Assembly (NCBI RefSeq): GCF_003837805.1
Contig: NZ_RQIT01000028.1
Span: forward strand, 35,903-99,902
Direction of reading: 5' to 3'
DNA: 64,000 nucleotides
Origin: Bradyrhizobium sp. RP6
Lineage (GTDB): Bacteria; Pseudomonadota; Alphaproteobacteria; Rhizobiales; Xanthobacteraceae
Position numbers and translations under genes: made by a program. The notes below the pieces were generated by a model. It had not been told where the DNA came from. It saw nothing but the letters and a program-made list of their open reading frames with translations, and searched no databases. Each line of letters begins with the position of its first letter. Position 1 is the stretch's first letter. Positions 36,721-46,713 of the stretch are shown here, piece by piece.

Positions 36721-37960
36721 CCGAATGAGTGGACACCTGTAGTAGGCTCATTGAGCCCGGAGGTGTCGAATGGAACGTCAACATCGGTTCATTTACCGAA
36801 GAGTACAAGCGCCAAGCCGTTGAGTTGGCTTTGAGTGGGCGCTTCGATCGGGTCTGTTGCCAAGGAACTCGGTCTGCGTGACTCGGTGCTGCGGCGCTGG
36901 GTTGACAAGCTGCGGCAGGAGCCGACATCGGCGGCGTGGCGCCCCACCACGCAGGCGACGCCGATGTCGGCGGACCAGGCTTCGGAGATCGCCCGTCTGC
37001 GCCAGGAGAACGAACGCTGCGCATGGAGCGCGACATTTTAAAAAAGTCGATCGCGATCTTCGCCGGAACCCGGACATGAGCTTCCGCTTCATCGAAGACC
37101 ATCGCGACGCCTATCCGGTGCGGCTGATGTGTGCCGTGCTCGAGGTCTCGCCGGCCGGCTATTCCGCCTGGCGTGATCGCCCGGTCAGTGAGCGGACCAA
37201 ATCCGATGCCAGCCTCCTGGCCGCGATCCGGCAAGTCCATCAAGACAGCAGCGGGCGTTACTGCAGTCCTCGCGTCCATGCCATCCTGCGCAAGCAGGGA
37301 CGTGGCGCCAGCCGTGGCCGGATCGAGCAGCTGATGCACCGGCACGGTATCCGCGCCATCATGGCGTCGCCACGCCGGGGGCGCACCACCGACAGCCGTC
37401 ACGATCTCCCGATCGCACCGAACCTGATCGCGCGCGACTTCACCGCTCCCGCCCCGAACCGAGTCTGGCTCGCCGACATCACCTACATCCCGACCGCGGA
37501 GGGCTGGCTGTATCTGGCGGCCGTCATGGATCTGTTCAGCCGAAAGATCATCGGCTGGGCCATGCAAGACCATATGCAGGTCGAACTCGCATCCGCGGCA
37601 CTGACCATGGCCATCAACCAGCAACGGCCGCAGACCGGATTGATCCACCACTCCGATCGCGGCGTGCAGTATGCCTCACAAGCCTATCGCAACGTCCTCA
37701 CCGGCGCCGGCATCATGGCATCATGAGCCGCAAGGCCGATTGCTACGACAATGCCCTGATGGAGAGCTTCTTCCATACCTTGAAAACCGCGCTGGTCCAT
37801 CATCGCGACTACAACACCCGCGCGAGGCCCAGCACGATATCTTCGCCATATCGAGGGCTTCTACCGCCGAACAAGGCTCCACTCCGCCATCGGATATGTC
37901 GCCCCGATCGAAATGGAGCTAAAAGCCGCTTAACCCGTCCACTTTTTCGGGGGAAGATCA
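36721..37960 (+). mobile_element. IS3-family insertion sequence, copy 2, full length but frameshifted
   Basis: The ends CTCCTCCGAATGAGTGGAC (left) and CTTCCCCCGAAAAAGTGGAC (right, complement) are imperfect inverted repeats about 1.24 kb apart. OrfA shows KELGLRDSVLRRWVDKLRQE and a TTTTAAAAAAG slippery run. OrfB shows LADITYIPTAEGWLYLAAVMD, HHSDRGVQYAS and KADCYDNALMESFFHTLK. The frame is shifted in early OrfA, at the OrfA end, between the second and third acidic residues and near the C-terminus, so the transposase is inactive. Copy 1 shares the early OrfA shift. Confidence 0.8.
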
Positions 37961-38470
37961 GTCTCCCATTGCGGCAAGCTGTCGGACCAGCTTAGAGAGT
38001 GCCTGAAGACGTGGGGCCGACCGATTCTGGTAGTTGTGCCGCAGCTTTTTCCGATGGATGTATCCCACGTCAGCTTCTTCCGCCGCTGAGGCTGGCTGTG
38101 TGGGAGTTAGCGGCGCGTGGTAGGGACAGCGCTTCTTCTCTCTCATCGAGCGCCGAGTCACGTGCCGCTAGCTTCAACCATAGGGCCAACGGATGCACAT
38201 ATGAGGTTGGTCTCGCGTTCGAAAGCGCCAACGCGCTGCTGGCCAGTCTCGTTGATGCTGCACGCCGTCGAGTTTGACCGGTTCGCGGTCCTCCTGCATC
38301 ACCGCCGTGACGAGCAGTGGCAGAATCTTCCTCGTCTTTAACCACTACTGCGAGTCGACCGGAGATGGTCCGGTTCATCGTGAACTGCACGACGGATGGG
38401 GACACTCCTAACGCGTCAGCCGCGGCGTCGCGCCAAAGCTGGCGGCTCAAAGCATCACATTTCGCTCGCC
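37961..38470. other. Non-coding with a dispersed repeat
   Basis: No gene recognised. It contains copy C of the dispersed repeat (38122-38178), and the missing start of the MATE gene should lie at its right end. Confidence 0.45.
38122..38178 (+). repeat. Dispersed 60-bp repeat, copy C
   Basis: AGGGACAGCGC, then GCGCCGAGTCACGTG-CCGCTAGCTTCAAC. It matches copies A and B at both edge blocks. Confidence 0.55.
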
Positions 38471-39378
38471 GCGGGCACGATCATCGTAAGAGCCGAGGGT
38501 AACACACGATTCAGCATGTGGACGATGATGACCGCCTTCATACTGAAAGTTGTGCTCGATCCGGTCTTCATATTCTTACTGGACCTGGTGTGCGAGGCGC
38601 AGCCCTCGCAACGCTGGCATCTCAGATCGCAGCCATAAGCCTCTATATATCGCGTATTCTACGAATGCTCGCGGGATAGTCCGCGTCAGGGCCACTCACA
38701 TGTCAGTACGAGCAGATCGCATCAGACAGCTCGCATTCATAGGGTCGCGGGCGAGTATAACCAACAGTTTATCTGCCGTTGGCTTGATGCTCTTCGGAGC
38801 CGTTCGGCGAGAATGCGATCGCCGCGGTGGGAATAGCTATTCGATTGCTGACGATCGGCGCACTGCCTGTCACCGGCTTCTGTATAGGCTCTCAAGCTAT
38901 CCTGGGTTTCGGTTGGGGCGCACCAGATTTTGCTCGCGTATTGAAGGCTGCGAAGTTGATGCTCTCGATGACTGTCGCTCTTTCCGTTGCCTATTCTGCG
39001 GCCGTTGTGATCTTTGCCCGGCCTTTGGTCAGGCTGTTCAGTGATAGCGAGAATGTCACGAAAGTTGCGGTCTCGACCTGCATCGTCTTCCATCTCTTTT
39101 TTGGGCTTTTTGTTATTCAGAGCGTCGTCACAACGATGCTTCAGTCGTTCGGGAGAGCACGTCTCAGTGCAGTTGTTTCCTTGGCGAGGCAGGGATATCT
39201 CTTCGTACCGGCCGTACTATTCCCGCTCATGTGGGGTTTCAATGGACTTTTGGCCAGTCAAGCAATCGCTGAGCTGGACCCCGGAATGATCGCGCTTATT
39301 GTGATGTTCCACCAACTCGCTCAGATCGGACGAGCGCTGCGGCACCCCGCTTCAAAAGCGCTCGAGATCGCGGGTTGA
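38471..39378 (+). pseudogene. MATE-family efflux transporter, truncated and frameshifted
   Basis: Readable segments in order are VRAEGNTRFSMWTMMTAFIL, KVVLDPVFIFLLDL, AALATLASQIAAISLYIAY (other frame), ASITNSLSAVGLMLFGAV and, in one frame to the end, IAIRLLTIGALPVTGFCIGS, QAILGFGWGA, then six hydrophobic segments. These are the middle and second half of a 12-helix MATE drug/Na+ antiporter. The first helices are missing and two or more shifts separate the parts. Confidence 0.75.
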
Positions 39379-39814
39379 GCTGACAACGGACATCATCGGG
39401 AATCCAGCGCATTGAGTCTTCTCCCCGGGCCAGATCCGCAGTGAGTGCTGGATCCGCGCTGATCGCTTTGTACGAAACGTACAGCGCCGCGTTCATCGAC
39501 AGAAGCGCTATTCCTGAAACAAGCTCTCCGTTAAATTGTCGCTGGAGGCATGGAGTGTCGTGATGGCTACGAGCAGTTCGATTTCCGCCGGATCGCATAG
39601 ATCGCGATTGACGAGGCGGCGGCGGTCTGCGTTGAGCAAGTCGACGCCGAGCGGCCAGGGCGGGTGAAGCAACGATCGTTCATGAAGCGGCGGCGGAAGT
39701 AATAATTGCCCAGCAATCTTGAAGCGCACCGCGCTCGCATAACTTTTTTATGGAATATTTTCCTATTTTCCGAATGACCGAAACCGCTGGTTAATTTCCA
39801 ACCAACCGCCTTAC
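39379..39814. other. Intergenic, no gene recognised
   Basis: A minus-strand frame (39296-39598) includes one hydrophobic run, ELVSGIALLSMNAALYVSY, which might be a membrane relic. There is not enough to call it. Confidence 0.35.
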
Positions 39815-40231
39815 TTACGACGCCTTCGCTTGTCGTCGGCGGACAGCGTCGTGCTGGCGTCGCCTGCGTTTCCGCATACGTCGAACTAGCGCTATCGAAG
39901 GCATCGATGGCAGCGTCGTGGCTGCAGTCGGCCCCTCGACCGCGTGGACATTAGGCGGCTCCATCACCTGGGCGGGTGCGGGCCGCGCCTCCATGATCTC
40001 GAGAACCGCACGACCCTTGTCGGTGATGCGCCAGCCACCGTTCATGCGCTCGATGAGACCTTGGGAGAAGATATCCAGGTCGGGCACGCGGGCCGCCAAT
40101 CGCTTCGTGCGCTCGCTCCAGTCCCGTCCGCTGGTCGCCAGGATCGCCATATCGCGCTTGAGGTCGGCCATGGCGGCGAACCCGTCTGGATAGCTGACCA
40201 GCACCTTGAGAACCGTCACCTGGAAGTTCAC
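39815..40231 (-). CDS. Winged-helix-like conserved hypothetical protein
   Basis: The 138-residue protein opens with a domain (about 1-80: VLKVLVSYPDGFAAMADLKR, SERTKRLAARVP, FSQGLIERMNGGWRITDKGR) that has the helix-helix-wing order of Mrr N-terminal or PadR-like winged helices. A low-complexity linker and a very basic end (RRMRKRRRRQ) follow. DNA binding is likely, target unknown. The frame is intact and the family seems common in Bradyrhizobium islands. It is transcribed away from the NYN gene. Confidence 0.65.
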   Translation of the reverse strand: MNFQVTVLKVLVSYPDGFAAMADLKRDMAILATSGRDWSERTKRLAARVPDLDIFSQGLIERMNGGWRITDKGRAVLEIMEARPAPAQVMEPPNVHAVEGPTAATTLPSMPSIALVRRMRKRRRRQHDAVRRRQAKAS

Positions 40232-40557
40232 TGCCCCACTCCGTACCCGGCTTCCGCGAACTTATTTCCCCTACATCTTAGAGGCACTCGAGACCTCCTG
40301 TCGAGGTGCGGGCGTGGTGATGGCTTAGAACTCCAGCCCAACTGCTTGATGCTGGCCAAGGCTCTGCTTCACCCGCAGTGGCCTAGTCCGCTCGCGAAGC
40401 TCATCGGCGATCAAAAATGTGCGGCGTCTGGGGGTCGAGGCCTTGCGACCTGGTACCGCATGCCCATATCGACGAAGCTCCGGCTCGCTCGGGTCATTAT
40501 TCTCCTAAATCATTATTTTGATCATTTTCTCACGATCCTCATTGGAGAAGCGCCCGC
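40232..40557. promoter_or_regulatory. Divergent intergenic region, AT-rich near 40500
   Basis: The region lies between the divergent winged-helix gene and the NYN gene. Around 40495-40535, GTCATTATTCTCC-TAAATCATTATTTTGATCATTTTC is the most AT-rich stretch locally, with repeated ATCATT words, a plausible promoter/operator. No factor can be named. Confidence 0.35.
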
Positions 40558-41104
40558 ATGACCACCTACACTTACGTCGACAATTCCAACCTCTACATCG
40601 AGGCTCCCGCGTCTCGGCCGCCAAAAAGGGCAAGGCGAAGAACATTGCCGAAGCCATGAGAAACGGCATTGTGGATCACGGTTGGATGCTCGACTACGGC
40701 ACGCTGTACAAATATGTCAGCGGGGAGGACACCGTCGCCAAGTTGTGGGGCTCGCCACCTCCCGGCGACTCCTTCTGGAAGATGGTCGACAAGGTCGGCT
40801 TCAAGACCCACGTCTACAACAAGAACGCCGGCAATAAGGAGAAGAAGGTCGACGTGGCGATCGCCACGGCGATGATGGATGACACTTCAACGTCATCGAC
40901 AAGGAAAACGACGATATCCTGCTGGTGGCCGGGGATTCGGACTATGTGCCGGTCGTCGAGAAGCTGATCGAGCGCGGCTTCAAGGTCGAGGTGGCGTTTT
41001 GGGGTCAAGCGGCTCGGGAACTGCGCCAAGCTGCCGCAAATTTCTTCGAGCTTGATGGCAAGCTTGATGAATTCACCCGCGCCGCGCCGCAAGCAGCCGC
41101 TTAG
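40558..41104 (+). pseudogene. NYN-domain (LabA/DUF88-like) nuclease, frameshifted
   Basis: It starts MTTYTYVDNSNLYIE with GGAGAAG upstream. After a shift it reads AAKKGKAKNIAEAMRNGIV, DYGTLYKYVSG, KEKKVDVAIATAMMDD. After another it reads ENDDILLVAGDSDYVPVVEK and LIERGFKVEVAFWGQAAREL. VDNSN, the DVAIATAMMDD aspartates and GDSDY are the conserved acidic sites of NYN/PIN-like RNases. Two single-base shifts separate the three catalytic parts. If real, the gene is dead. Confidence 0.7.
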
Positions 41105-41131
41105 ATCGCTCCCGCGATCCAGCGGGCGCAG

Positions 41132-41664
41132 CTAGGCCCGCGCGAAGCGGCGGCGGTTCGCCACTCGCTGGTAGGCGCCGGTCACGTTGAGCCGCATGCG
41201 GACCAGCGGCTCGCTTGCGCCATACATGTCGGACGCTTTCGAAATCGTGAGGCTGAGGGCGGCGATGTGCATGGCAGCCTCGTCCGAGACCAGGAGCGCC
41301 GGTCCGAGCCAGTTGGCCTCCTCCTCCATAGTCTTGTCGTAGTTGCGGGTGCCTGACGGGTCGAAATCTGCATCGGCGGATGCAACAGCAGCCCGTGGGC
41401 CAATTCGTGACTGATATCAGCGGCCTGCCATTTCCTGTCGTGGGCATCGTTATTCACAATGAAGCGCTCCTGGCCGACCGCAAGCGTCACGGCCGAGAAG
41501 TCTTTCTGACCGTTGCCTGTTCGTAGGTAAGCGACCGCGTCAGGAGCCAACTTCGCGTAGTCGCTGAGCGGAAAAACCGGAAACTCCAGATGCTCAGCGA
41601 GACGCCAGGGGCAAAGCGGCAAATGCGGCGCGATATCCAGCTCCTTGCGGAGGCTGGTCCACAT
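41132..41664 (-). pseudogene. ImmA/IrrE-family metallopeptidase, frameshifted
   Basis: The first frame has LPLCPWRLAEHLEFPVFPLS, FIVNNDAHDRKWQAADISHE and the zinc motif HELAHGLLLHP. After a shift near 41365 it continues MEEEANWLGPALLVSDEAAM and ASDMYGASEPLVRMRLNVTG, the usual ImmA end with E-EAN-F-AALLVP. These enzymes cleave repressors in mobile elements or stress responses. No partner XRE repressor gene is adjacent. It converges on the NYN gene. Confidence 0.7.
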
Positions 41665-41809
41665 ACCAGTTCGCTTCTGCTTTGAATGGTCATGCCCCAA
41701 CATCAGGTTGGCGCGTACTGCAGTTACAAGACACTCACATCCATGCAGACAGCGCGCTAGGTATATCTCTGTCTGAGATACTGCCAGTATGCGTTCGGCC
41801 CGAATCACT

Positions 41810-42338
41810 CACCTGAAATGTTAATTCACGAGTGGTTTCAGGGGCGACTGGAGTTGATTATTCTACCCCTGCTCGGGTGGACCTCCCACGGCGACTCCTT
41901 TTTTCGGGGATGGGGCGAAATGATGAAGCAACTTGTAAAAACAACTGAATGGCGCGAGACCAGCGACACTGGCCGCTTCGTTCTTCGCTGGGCGGAAAGC
42001 ATCCTCGAAACCAGCTTGATCACCAATCAGGATGGGTCAACCTCGCGAATCAGCCGTCCACGAATTCGGGAATTCGAAGAGGAGCGCGATATTCAAACAG
42101 CCATGAACGGACCGCGATCGAAAAAGAAACTGCGCAATTGGGCGGCCGGGAGACTTCATAAGCTACGATGGCGTGCAGGTACCTGCACGCTGCGATTAAC
42201 TGGTCGACCGTTAAGAAGCTGGACCGAGCTGAGCTGTCGCTTCACCAGGGCAACAGCCCGCCCCGTATGGCGGAATCTGACTGAAATCCCGCGGCGATGG
42301 TGGGGCGCGCACCATTACATCTTGGCTGAGGCGCGGAA
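41810..42338. other. No recognised gene; contains a perfect palindrome
   Basis: A frame at 41818-42414 is open, but its second half is Arg/Trp-rich and unlike a protein. A start at the ATGATG near 41920 (MMKQLVKTTEWRETSDTGRF) is conceivable. No family is visible. Confidence 0.35.
42171..42190. repeat. Perfect 20-bp palindrome
   Basis: GCGTGCAGGTACCTGCACGC reads the same on both strands. It could be an operator for a dimeric regulator. Confidence 0.6.
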
Positions 42339-42539
42339 TTATTCCGCGTTCTCCGCCGGCAGAGCTAAAGATAGAGATAACTCACGTGCCTGCCCCGGCG
42401 TCACTTGGAGGTAAACGCCGACGACGCTCGCAATGGCAATGGAGATTTCATCATCCATCTGCTCAATTATGATGGCACCCGGCTTGTCGATTTCGATCCG
42501 GCAATACGTCCAATGATAACCATCCTGTTCATTCGCCAT
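42339..42539 (-). CDS. Small hypothetical protein
   Basis: The 66-residue acidic product (MANEQDGYHWTYCRIEIDKP, EQMDDEISIAIASVVGVYLQ, TPGQARELSLSLALPAEN) has good codon use. GGAGG lies ten bases before the ATG at 42539. No family known. An IS256 fragment abuts its upstream side, so its promoter may be lost. Confidence 0.5.
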   Translation of the reverse strand: MANEQDGYHWTYCRIEIDKPGAIIIEQMDDEISIAIASVVGVYLQVTPGQARELSLSLALPAENAE

Positions 42540-42554
42540 CACGACACAGCCTCC

Positions 42555-42930
42555 ATTTGTCATCGGTTCAGCTGGAGGTCGTGTGGGCGGACGGCGTCTT
42601 CCTGCAGGCTCGCATGGAAGACCACAGCAAATGCATGCTGGTGCTGATCGGCGCGACGCCGGAAGGCAAGAAGGAACTCATCGGCTTCCAAGTCGGCGTG
42701 CGCGAGAGCGCGCAAAGCTGGCACGAACTGCTCGTCGAAGCCAAAACCCGTGGGCTGAAGATCGCCCCGAAAAAGTGGCCGTTGGTCATGACGCGCTCGG
42801 CTTCTGGAAGGCGCTCGACGAGGTCTTTCCCGCGACGCGACATCAGCGGTGCGATGGCCGACGATTATCTCACGTCGGCGCGTCTTGCGGTAAACCATGC
42901 GTTCGATTGTCCAAGCCGTCATCGTTCCTC
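42555..42930 (+). pseudogene. IS256-family transposase fragment
   Basis: The frame reads VVWADGVFLQARMEDHSKCM, LVLIGATPEGKKELIGFQVG and VRESAQSWHELLVEAKTRGL, then loses frame before GFWKALDEVFPATRHQRC. This is the middle of an IS256-type transposase different from the intact one at 1893. Confidence 0.75.
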
Positions 42931-43114
42931 ACGGTAGCACCAGTTGATCCGAACCGAGTTGCCGCGCCCTCTCTATTGCCGCCCTGCGCGTCCTGGGGAA
43001 CATCAATGGGATCTCCGTCCTGAATTCATAGTCTTTGACCGAAATACTGGGCGATACGATCCGGATGCGCCAATAGCGGCGCCCCTTGGCTTCTTCCCGT
43101 ACTCGCGCTCCCAC
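42929..43114 (-). CDS. Hypothetical protein fragment
   Basis: A 61-codon frame (YWRIRIVSPSISVKDYEFRT, EIPLMFPRTRRAAIERARQL) with protein-like composition but no recognised family and no clear start site. Its upstream side runs into IS481 debris. Confidence 0.3.
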   Translation of the reverse strand: MGARVREEAKGRRYWRIRIVSPSISVKDYEFRTEIPLMFPRTRRAAIERARQLGSDQLVLP

Positions 43115-43149
43115 CGCGAAGGGTCAATCGTAACGTAGCGCCCTGGAGC

Positions 43150-43450
43150 TCCGCGTCAGATGGAGTATGCTCGGCTGCAGGGCTTAGAGCCAATCGAGCG
43201 GCAGCAGCACTGTGCCTCCGGAAAGCGGCGATGATCACCTCTTTCTCGATGGAAGGATTGTCGATTGGCTCCCTTGGGGCCTGTCGAACGATCGGCGACG
43301 GTCTCGCGCTGCTTCACTTCGCGACAGTCTTCTATTGATCCCATAGCGCTTGGCGAGTGCTCTTAGGCTCTTTTTGACTATTTTGTATTGCTCGACGGAC
43401 TCCCTCCGTCGTGGTGGTGCAGCCGTGTAAAACTTGTCCCATGGCGCATC
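43150..43450 (-). pseudogene. IS481-family transposase, N-terminal relic
   Basis: The start reads MGQVLHGCTTTTEGVRRAIQ, then in other frames KSLRALAKRYGINRR and VIIAAFRRHSAAAA, matching the helix-turn-helix front of IS481-type transposases (MGQVLHGSATTTEAVRRAIQ, LRALAKRYGIN-KTVAKW, AIIVAFRRHTLLP). The DDE domain is gone. Confidence 0.65.
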
Positions 43451-43545
43451 CTTCGAATCGTGCGATGATCTGAGGCCGACAAACTGGACCATTTTTGGCT
43501 AGAGTTCTCGCTGCCGAATCCCTCGGCTGGGACGAGCGATGGACC

Positions 43546-43812
43546 ATGAAGGCCTCGAAGTTTTCAGATGCTCAGAAGGCGTTCATCCTGAAACAGGGCA
43601 ACGACGGGGTTGCGGTGGCGGAGATCTGCCGTAAGGCCGGGATCAGCCAGGCAACCTACTTCAATTGGAAGAAGAAATATGACGGGCTGCTGCCCACCGA
43701 GATGCGTCGGCTGAAGCAGCTCGAGGAGGAGAACGGCAAGCTGAAGAAGCTGGTCGCGGACCTGTCGCTCGACAAGGAGATGCTGCAGGACGTGATCCGC
43801 CGAAAGCTATGA
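43546..43812 (+). CDS. IS3-family transposase OrfA
   Basis: The 88-residue OrfA has a helix-turn-helix (FSDAQKAFILKQGNDGVAVA, EICRKAGISQATYFNWKKKY) and a leucine-zipper-like helix (MRRLKQLEEENGKLKKLVAD). It binds the element ends and would be joined to OrfB by frameshifting. Its stop overlaps the OrfB start by four bases (ATGA). It looks intact. Without OrfB it cannot transpose. Confidence 0.85.
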   Translation: MKASKFSDAQKAFILKQGNDGVAVAEICRKAGISQATYFNWKKKYDGLLPTEMRRLKQLEEENGKLKKLVADLSLDKEMLQDVIRRKL

Positions 43813-44630
43813 AGCCCGGTCGGAAGCGCATGCTGGTCGACGCGGTCCGCAGCGAATGGCAGGTCTCGATCCGCAGGGCCTGTGACGCTCTCGAATTTGA
43901 CCGCTCGACCTACCACTACAAGTGCCGTCGCTCCGGCCAGGCTGCCCTCGAACAGAAGATCAAGGAGATCTGCCATGTTCGTATCCGCTACGGTTATCGT
44001 CGTGTTCACGTGCTGCTGCGTCGTGAAGGCTGGCGCCATGGCCAGAACAAGACGCGGCGGATCTATCGCGAATTGGGCCTGCAATTACGCAACAAAACGC
44101 CGAAGCGCCGGGTCAAGGCCAAGCTGCGCGATGATCGCAGGCCGGCGACGCGATCGAACGAGACCTGGGCGATGGACTTCGTCCATGACCAGTTGGCGAC
44201 CGGACACAAGCTGCGCGTGCTCACGATTGTCGATACCTTCTCCCGCTTCTCGCGGCGCTGGCGCCGCGATTCACCTTCCGCGGCACCGATGTTGTGGAGG
44301 TGCTGGAAAGGGCCTGCAAGGAAGTGGGAGTCCCGGCAACGATCCGCGTGGATCAAGAACAGCGAGTTCGTGTCCCGCGATCTTGACCTCTGGGCCTACC
44401 AGCGCGGTGTCACCCTGGACTTCTCGCGGCCCGGTAAGCCAACCGACAACGCGTTCATTGAGGCCTTCAACGGCCGCTTCAGGGCCGAATGCCTCAACGC
44501 CCACTGGTTCCTGTCTCTTGCGGACGCCTAGCAAAAGGTGGAGACTTGGCGCAGATACTACAACCGAACCCGGCTCCATTCCGCAATCGGATATATCGCC
44601 CCGATCGAGATGGAGCTAAAAGCCGCTTAA
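43809..44630 (+). pseudogene. IS3-family transposase OrfB, frameshifted
   Basis: It reads SIRRACDALEFDRSTYHYKC, RIRYGYRRVHVLLRREGW and ETWAMDFVHDQL (first Asp). It shifts after TIVDTFSRFS and returns with FVSRDLDLWAYQRGVTLDFS, GKPTDNAFIEAFNGRFRAEC (Glu). A TAG interrupts SLADA and the end is RLHSAIGYIAPIEMELKAA. The second Asp region is out of frame, so it is inactive. Confidence 0.8.
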
Positions 44631-44658
44631 ACCCGTCCACTTTTTCGGGGGAAGATCA

Positions 44659-45617
44659 CACCGTCTGTCGCGAAGGCGGCGAGCCGCGCTCGCGTCAGGA
44701 ACGCACCCCGCAACGCAAAAAGGGCTCGACGACGCGGTAAGTAAAGCGGACGCCTTGGAGGAGAATCTGTCCCCATCTCTCGTCTGAGCGGCTCCATTTC
44801 GGATAAGGTCAGGGGGCCGCTTCCCGAGCGCGTCCATTTTTGAGCAGATAACCTCAACCTGCGATCGCCGAACGGTGGTGGGTCCGCCGCACTGAACGGC
44901 AGTTTCGCATTGGCCCGCGAGACGGTCGGTCCGACCTCGAACAATGCACCGTTGCCCGGAAACGCGCAGGCCCGCACCAGCCCATGCAGGACGCCGCCGA
45001 TCCGCTGAACGCGAAGTCCGTTGAATCCATATCCCGAATGCTCACCTTGCGTAGCGACGGCTGATCGCCGCAGTCCCAAATTATCTGACGAGGGACAGCC
45101 GTGATCACGGTGAGCCGAGACCTTGAAGCTTCGGATGACGTTCCTTCTGCGCCTTCGAGCTCCAACCCTTGGGCGTCTTCAGTTCGATGCTAAGCAGAAA
45201 CCCGCCGGTGATATAAACGCGAATGTGGGTTCGCCCGCCGTAAGGCCCGTTAGCTTTTCATCCATGCGCTCGCGCCGCGAACGCTTGGCTCGGTTCATAT
45301 CACCGGCACAGGTGATCGGAAGGCCGCAAGGAACGACAACCGGTCGGGGGTGCACAAAAAGAAAGCCGCCTGCGTCTTCACAAGCGGCTAAGTCAAGGGA
45401 GGAACGTCCAAGGAGGGCCGCGACAGCAGTAGCGCTGCCGCAGTCCATATATAACCATTCGCGATTGACGGCTCAACTGAACGTGTGGTTGACGAACGGA
45501 TACGAAGGTTTATTGGGCTCGCCCTCGAAAGCGCGATGTGGCCTTCTGCCCGCCAGGCGGAGCTCTTACGACCAGTCAAAGTTGTCGCTCGTGCCCTGAC
45601 GCGCGCACAGAATAGAA
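44659..45617. other. 0.96 kb without a recognised gene
   Basis: Open frames on both strands are low in recognisable features. A short stem (GCCGC-TTCACAA-GCGGC) near 45365 is the only structure noted. Confidence 0.4.
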
Positions 45618-46070
45618 GTGGTTGGCCGCGCGGAACTCGGCGCCAGCGTCGAAGGGTTTGCTAGTCGCTGTCTTGGACGACCGATCCTCGCACCGGATGA
45701 CGACATGGTCCTAGTCGGCATGGCGGCGGACAAACTGCTCGAAATCGCCGAGGCGCCAGTTGTTGTCGCGCGTGGGTGGAGCGATCAGCAGAAGCGCGCC
45801 TATGTCATCTCCGACGATCGGCTGACCGACGCCAGCCATTGGGATGACGAGATGCTGGGGCTCGAATCGAACGATCTCTTGCAAAGCGGGTTCGAGCTAT
45901 CGCTGACCGGGATAAGTCTGGACGAGGGTCGCGCCTATCCGCGGGCGCCAGCGAGCTAGAGCGATGTCGGAATTGCCCGCTGGCGACGATCCCCATAGCC
46001 GACATGACGTTCATACGGTACGGCGACCAGGGGGAGACGGTTGACTGGGCAATCAACTTCGCAATCCTGC
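45618..46070 (+). pseudogene. ParB-like nuclease-domain protein, 5' truncated and frameshifted
   Basis: It matches the gene at 59965-60615: PDDDMVLVGMAADKLLEIAE, APVVVARGWSDQQKRAYVIS, DDRLTDASHWDDEMLGLE. After a shift near 45955 it continues ADMTFIRYGDQGE. The N-terminal ParB motif (LRPYERNSR-H-QI-QIAASI) is absent. It ends where the IS66 element begins. Confidence 0.75.
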
Positions 46071-46654
46071 CGCTCCCTCCGAGTTACCAGGCGAACACCC
46101 GCGACGGTTGTTGGTCAAGCAGATCCTGCCGTCGTCGAGGAAGCGAGCGAAGCCCTCCCAGCGCCTGAGCATGTAATTCATAGGCTTCAGGACCTCGGAG
46201 GAGCGCGAGAGGGTTTCTCGCTCGCGGAGTAGCCAGTCGTGCATGTCGTCGAGCAGCGGCTTGCTTCTTTCCTGGCGCACAATACCCCGCTCGTCGGCGC
46301 TGCGGCCGTTGATAGCGCGCTCGATCTCGAACAGGGCGTCAAGGCGCCTGACCGCCTCCAGCGCGATCGGGGAGACCGGTTTGCCTTACTGTCCGTCCCG
46401 AGCGGTTTTCTCGATGTCGGCCAGCTCGAAGAAGCCCCCGCCGCGCATGGGCGAAGCAAAATGCCGGCGTGATCGGCATCGCTTTCCTTTGCGGATCGAA
46501 CAACGGCTCGAAGCCGCTATAACAATCGGCTTGCAGGATGCCGGCGAAGGCGGCCAGATGCTTCTGGCGATGCTCGCCCCGTCGATCGCTCGAGGCGTAA
46601 TAGACCGCAGCTGGCGGCGCCGGCCCACCGTAGGGCCGGTCATCCCGCACATAA
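46053..46654 (-). pseudogene. tnpC: IS66 TnpC transposase, C-terminal half
   Basis: Frames read YVRDDRPYGGPAPPAAV, QKHLAAFAGILQADCYSGFE, FCFAHARRG, FFELADIEK and HDWLLRERETLSRSSEVLKP, then NYMLRRWEGFARFLDDGRIC and LTNN. Three or more frameshifts. It is continuous with the piece at 48116-48927 once the IS110 insertion is removed. Confidence 0.8.
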
Positions 46655-46713
46655 TGAGATGGACGGTCCCCGCCCTGATAAGCTGCGAAGAGCCACCAGA
46701 AGGAGAGCGAGCT

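Larger units (their letters stand above)
43466..44658 (+). mobile_element. IS3-family insertion sequence, second type
   Basis: The ends TGATCTGAGGCC and TGATCTTCCCCC (complement of the right end, followed by CGAAAAAGTGGACGGG) bracket 1.19 kb. The right end is the same as that of the other IS3 type in this window, but the orfA/orfB sequences differ. OrfA is intact and OrfB is broken. Confidence 0.75.
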
